Shown one piece after another: positions 63,536 through 64,000 of a stretch of DNA of 64,000 nt (position 1 is its first letter; every line of letters starts with the position of its first letter). Position numbers and translations under genes: made by a program. Location of the stretch: NCBI RefSeq assembly GCF_001428505.1, contig NZ_LMHU01000006.1, positions 372,712 to 436,711 of the forward strand. Reading direction: 5' to 3'. A model generated the notes under the pieces. That model saw only the letters and a program-made list of their open reading frames with translations, was not told the DNA's origin and searched no databases. This DNA is from Terrabacter sp. Root181 (GTDB lineage: Bacteria > Actinomycetota > Actinomycetes > Actinomycetales > Dermatophilaceae).

Positions 63536-64000
63536 TCACCGGTCGGTGCGTCCCGATCTCATCAATGATACGAGTTCTTCGCTCGCCCGACGAACATCGT
63601 CGTTGACGATGACCTCGTCGAACTCGCTCTGGGCGGCCAGCTCGGCCCGTGCGGTGGACAGGCGGCGCTCGCGCTCGGCCTCGTCCTCGGTGCCCCGTCC
63701 GACGAGCCGGCGCACCAGCTCGTCCCAGCTCGGCGGCGCGAGGAAGACGAAGAGCGCCTCGGGCCACGTGTCGCGCACCTGGCGGGCCCCCTGCAGGTCG
63801 ATCTCGAGCAGGGCGTCGCGCCCCTCGCGGATGACGCGCTCGACCGGCCCGCGCGGGGTGCCGTACTTCGCGGCGCCGTGCACGACGGCGTACTCGAGGA
63901 ACTCCCCCGCCTCGACGAGACGGTCGAACTCGTGGTCGTCGACGAAGTGGTAGTGCACGCCGTCGACCTCGCCCGGCCGCGGGCGCCGGGTCGTCATGGA
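63536..64000 (-). CDS. gmk: guanylate kinase, C-terminal part (cut by window end)
   Basis: The last 154 codons of the gene; the 5' part with the P-loop lies beyond base 64000. TTRRPRPGEVDGVHYHFVD is the GMP-binding segment, with EFLEYAVVHGAAKYGTP, and LEIDLQGARQVRDTWPEALFVFLAPPS after it. It converts GMP to GDP. The Met near the window end is internal to the conserved SMTTR sequence and not the start. Confidence 0.95.
   Translation of the reverse strand, partial: SMTTRRPRPGEVDGVHYHFVDDHEFDRLVEAGEFLEYAVVHGAAKYGTPRGPVERVIREGRDALLEIDLQGARQVRDTWPEALFVFLAPPSWDELVRRLVGRGTEDEAERERRLSTARAELAAQSEFDEVIVNDDVRRASEELVSLMRSGRTDR

Overview
The window is a gene-dense stretch of a very GC-rich (roughly 70%) actinobacterial chromosome. 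The gene order gmk-rpoZ-coaBC-metK-priA-def/fmt-rsmB-rpe-rib-hisE-hisG and the block polA-pyk-gltDB-lgt-trpABC-trpE-hisI are typical of Actinobacteria; the protein style (HGxxPAAW protein, TIGR02234, TIGR03085, PnuX under an FMN riboswitch) points to Micrococcales, probably Intrasporangiaceae or a near relative. That family-level assignment is inference. Many genes have no Shine-Dalgarno but a TANNNT-like -10 box six or seven bases before the start codon, so leaderless transcription seems common, and I used this to choose several starts.

Region by region: 1-4398 is the end of a cell-envelope polysaccharide cluster (GT4 glycosyltransferase end, DUF2613 peptide, polytopic membrane protein, methyltransferase, Wzx-like flippase). 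4449-8271 holds polA, a hotdog thioesterase and an acetyltransferase. 8464-13540 is a complete branched-chain amino-acid ABC importer (livJ-H-M-G-F), with an ANTAR response regulator, a tRNA-Leu(CAA) and pyk next to it. 16346-22361 is glutamate synthase (gltB, gltD). 22564-29553 is lgt-trpA-trpB-trpC-small membrane protein-TIGR02234-trpE-hisI, read on the minus strand from hisI/trpE towards lgt. 29603-33276 is a heterodimeric ABC exporter with one degenerate ATP site. 33326-37707 holds acetyltransferase, TIGR03085, hisF, a small kinase and an MFS transporter.

37839-41708 encodes the most unusual protein here: a 1289-residue secreted protein with ten IPT/TIG repeats, two bulb-lectin-like domains and a C-terminal CHAP peptidoglycan-hydrolase domain. 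After a truncated globin and a 28-bp-arm hairpin, 42365-49065 is a nine-gene minus-strand operon (pnuX-ribD-ribE-ribBA-ribH-hisE-hisG-PH protein-flavin reductase) led by an FMN riboswitch. 49288-50054 is a small secreted/membrane protein pair. 50063-64000 is housekeeping: rpe, rsmB, fmt, def, priA, metK, coaBC, rpoZ and gmk (cut by the window end). An ArsR-MFS pair and two oxidoreductase-like genes sit inside this block.

I see no phage, insertion sequence, CRISPR array or obvious horizontally acquired island. The strongest unexplained signals are the short motif CGGCATAC (23 copies on the two strands, two of them forming the gltD terminator hairpin), the IPT-lectin-CHAP protein with a palindrome in its promoter region, the long hairpin that contains the globin stop codon, and the extension of the riboflavin operon into histidine and flavin-reductase genes.
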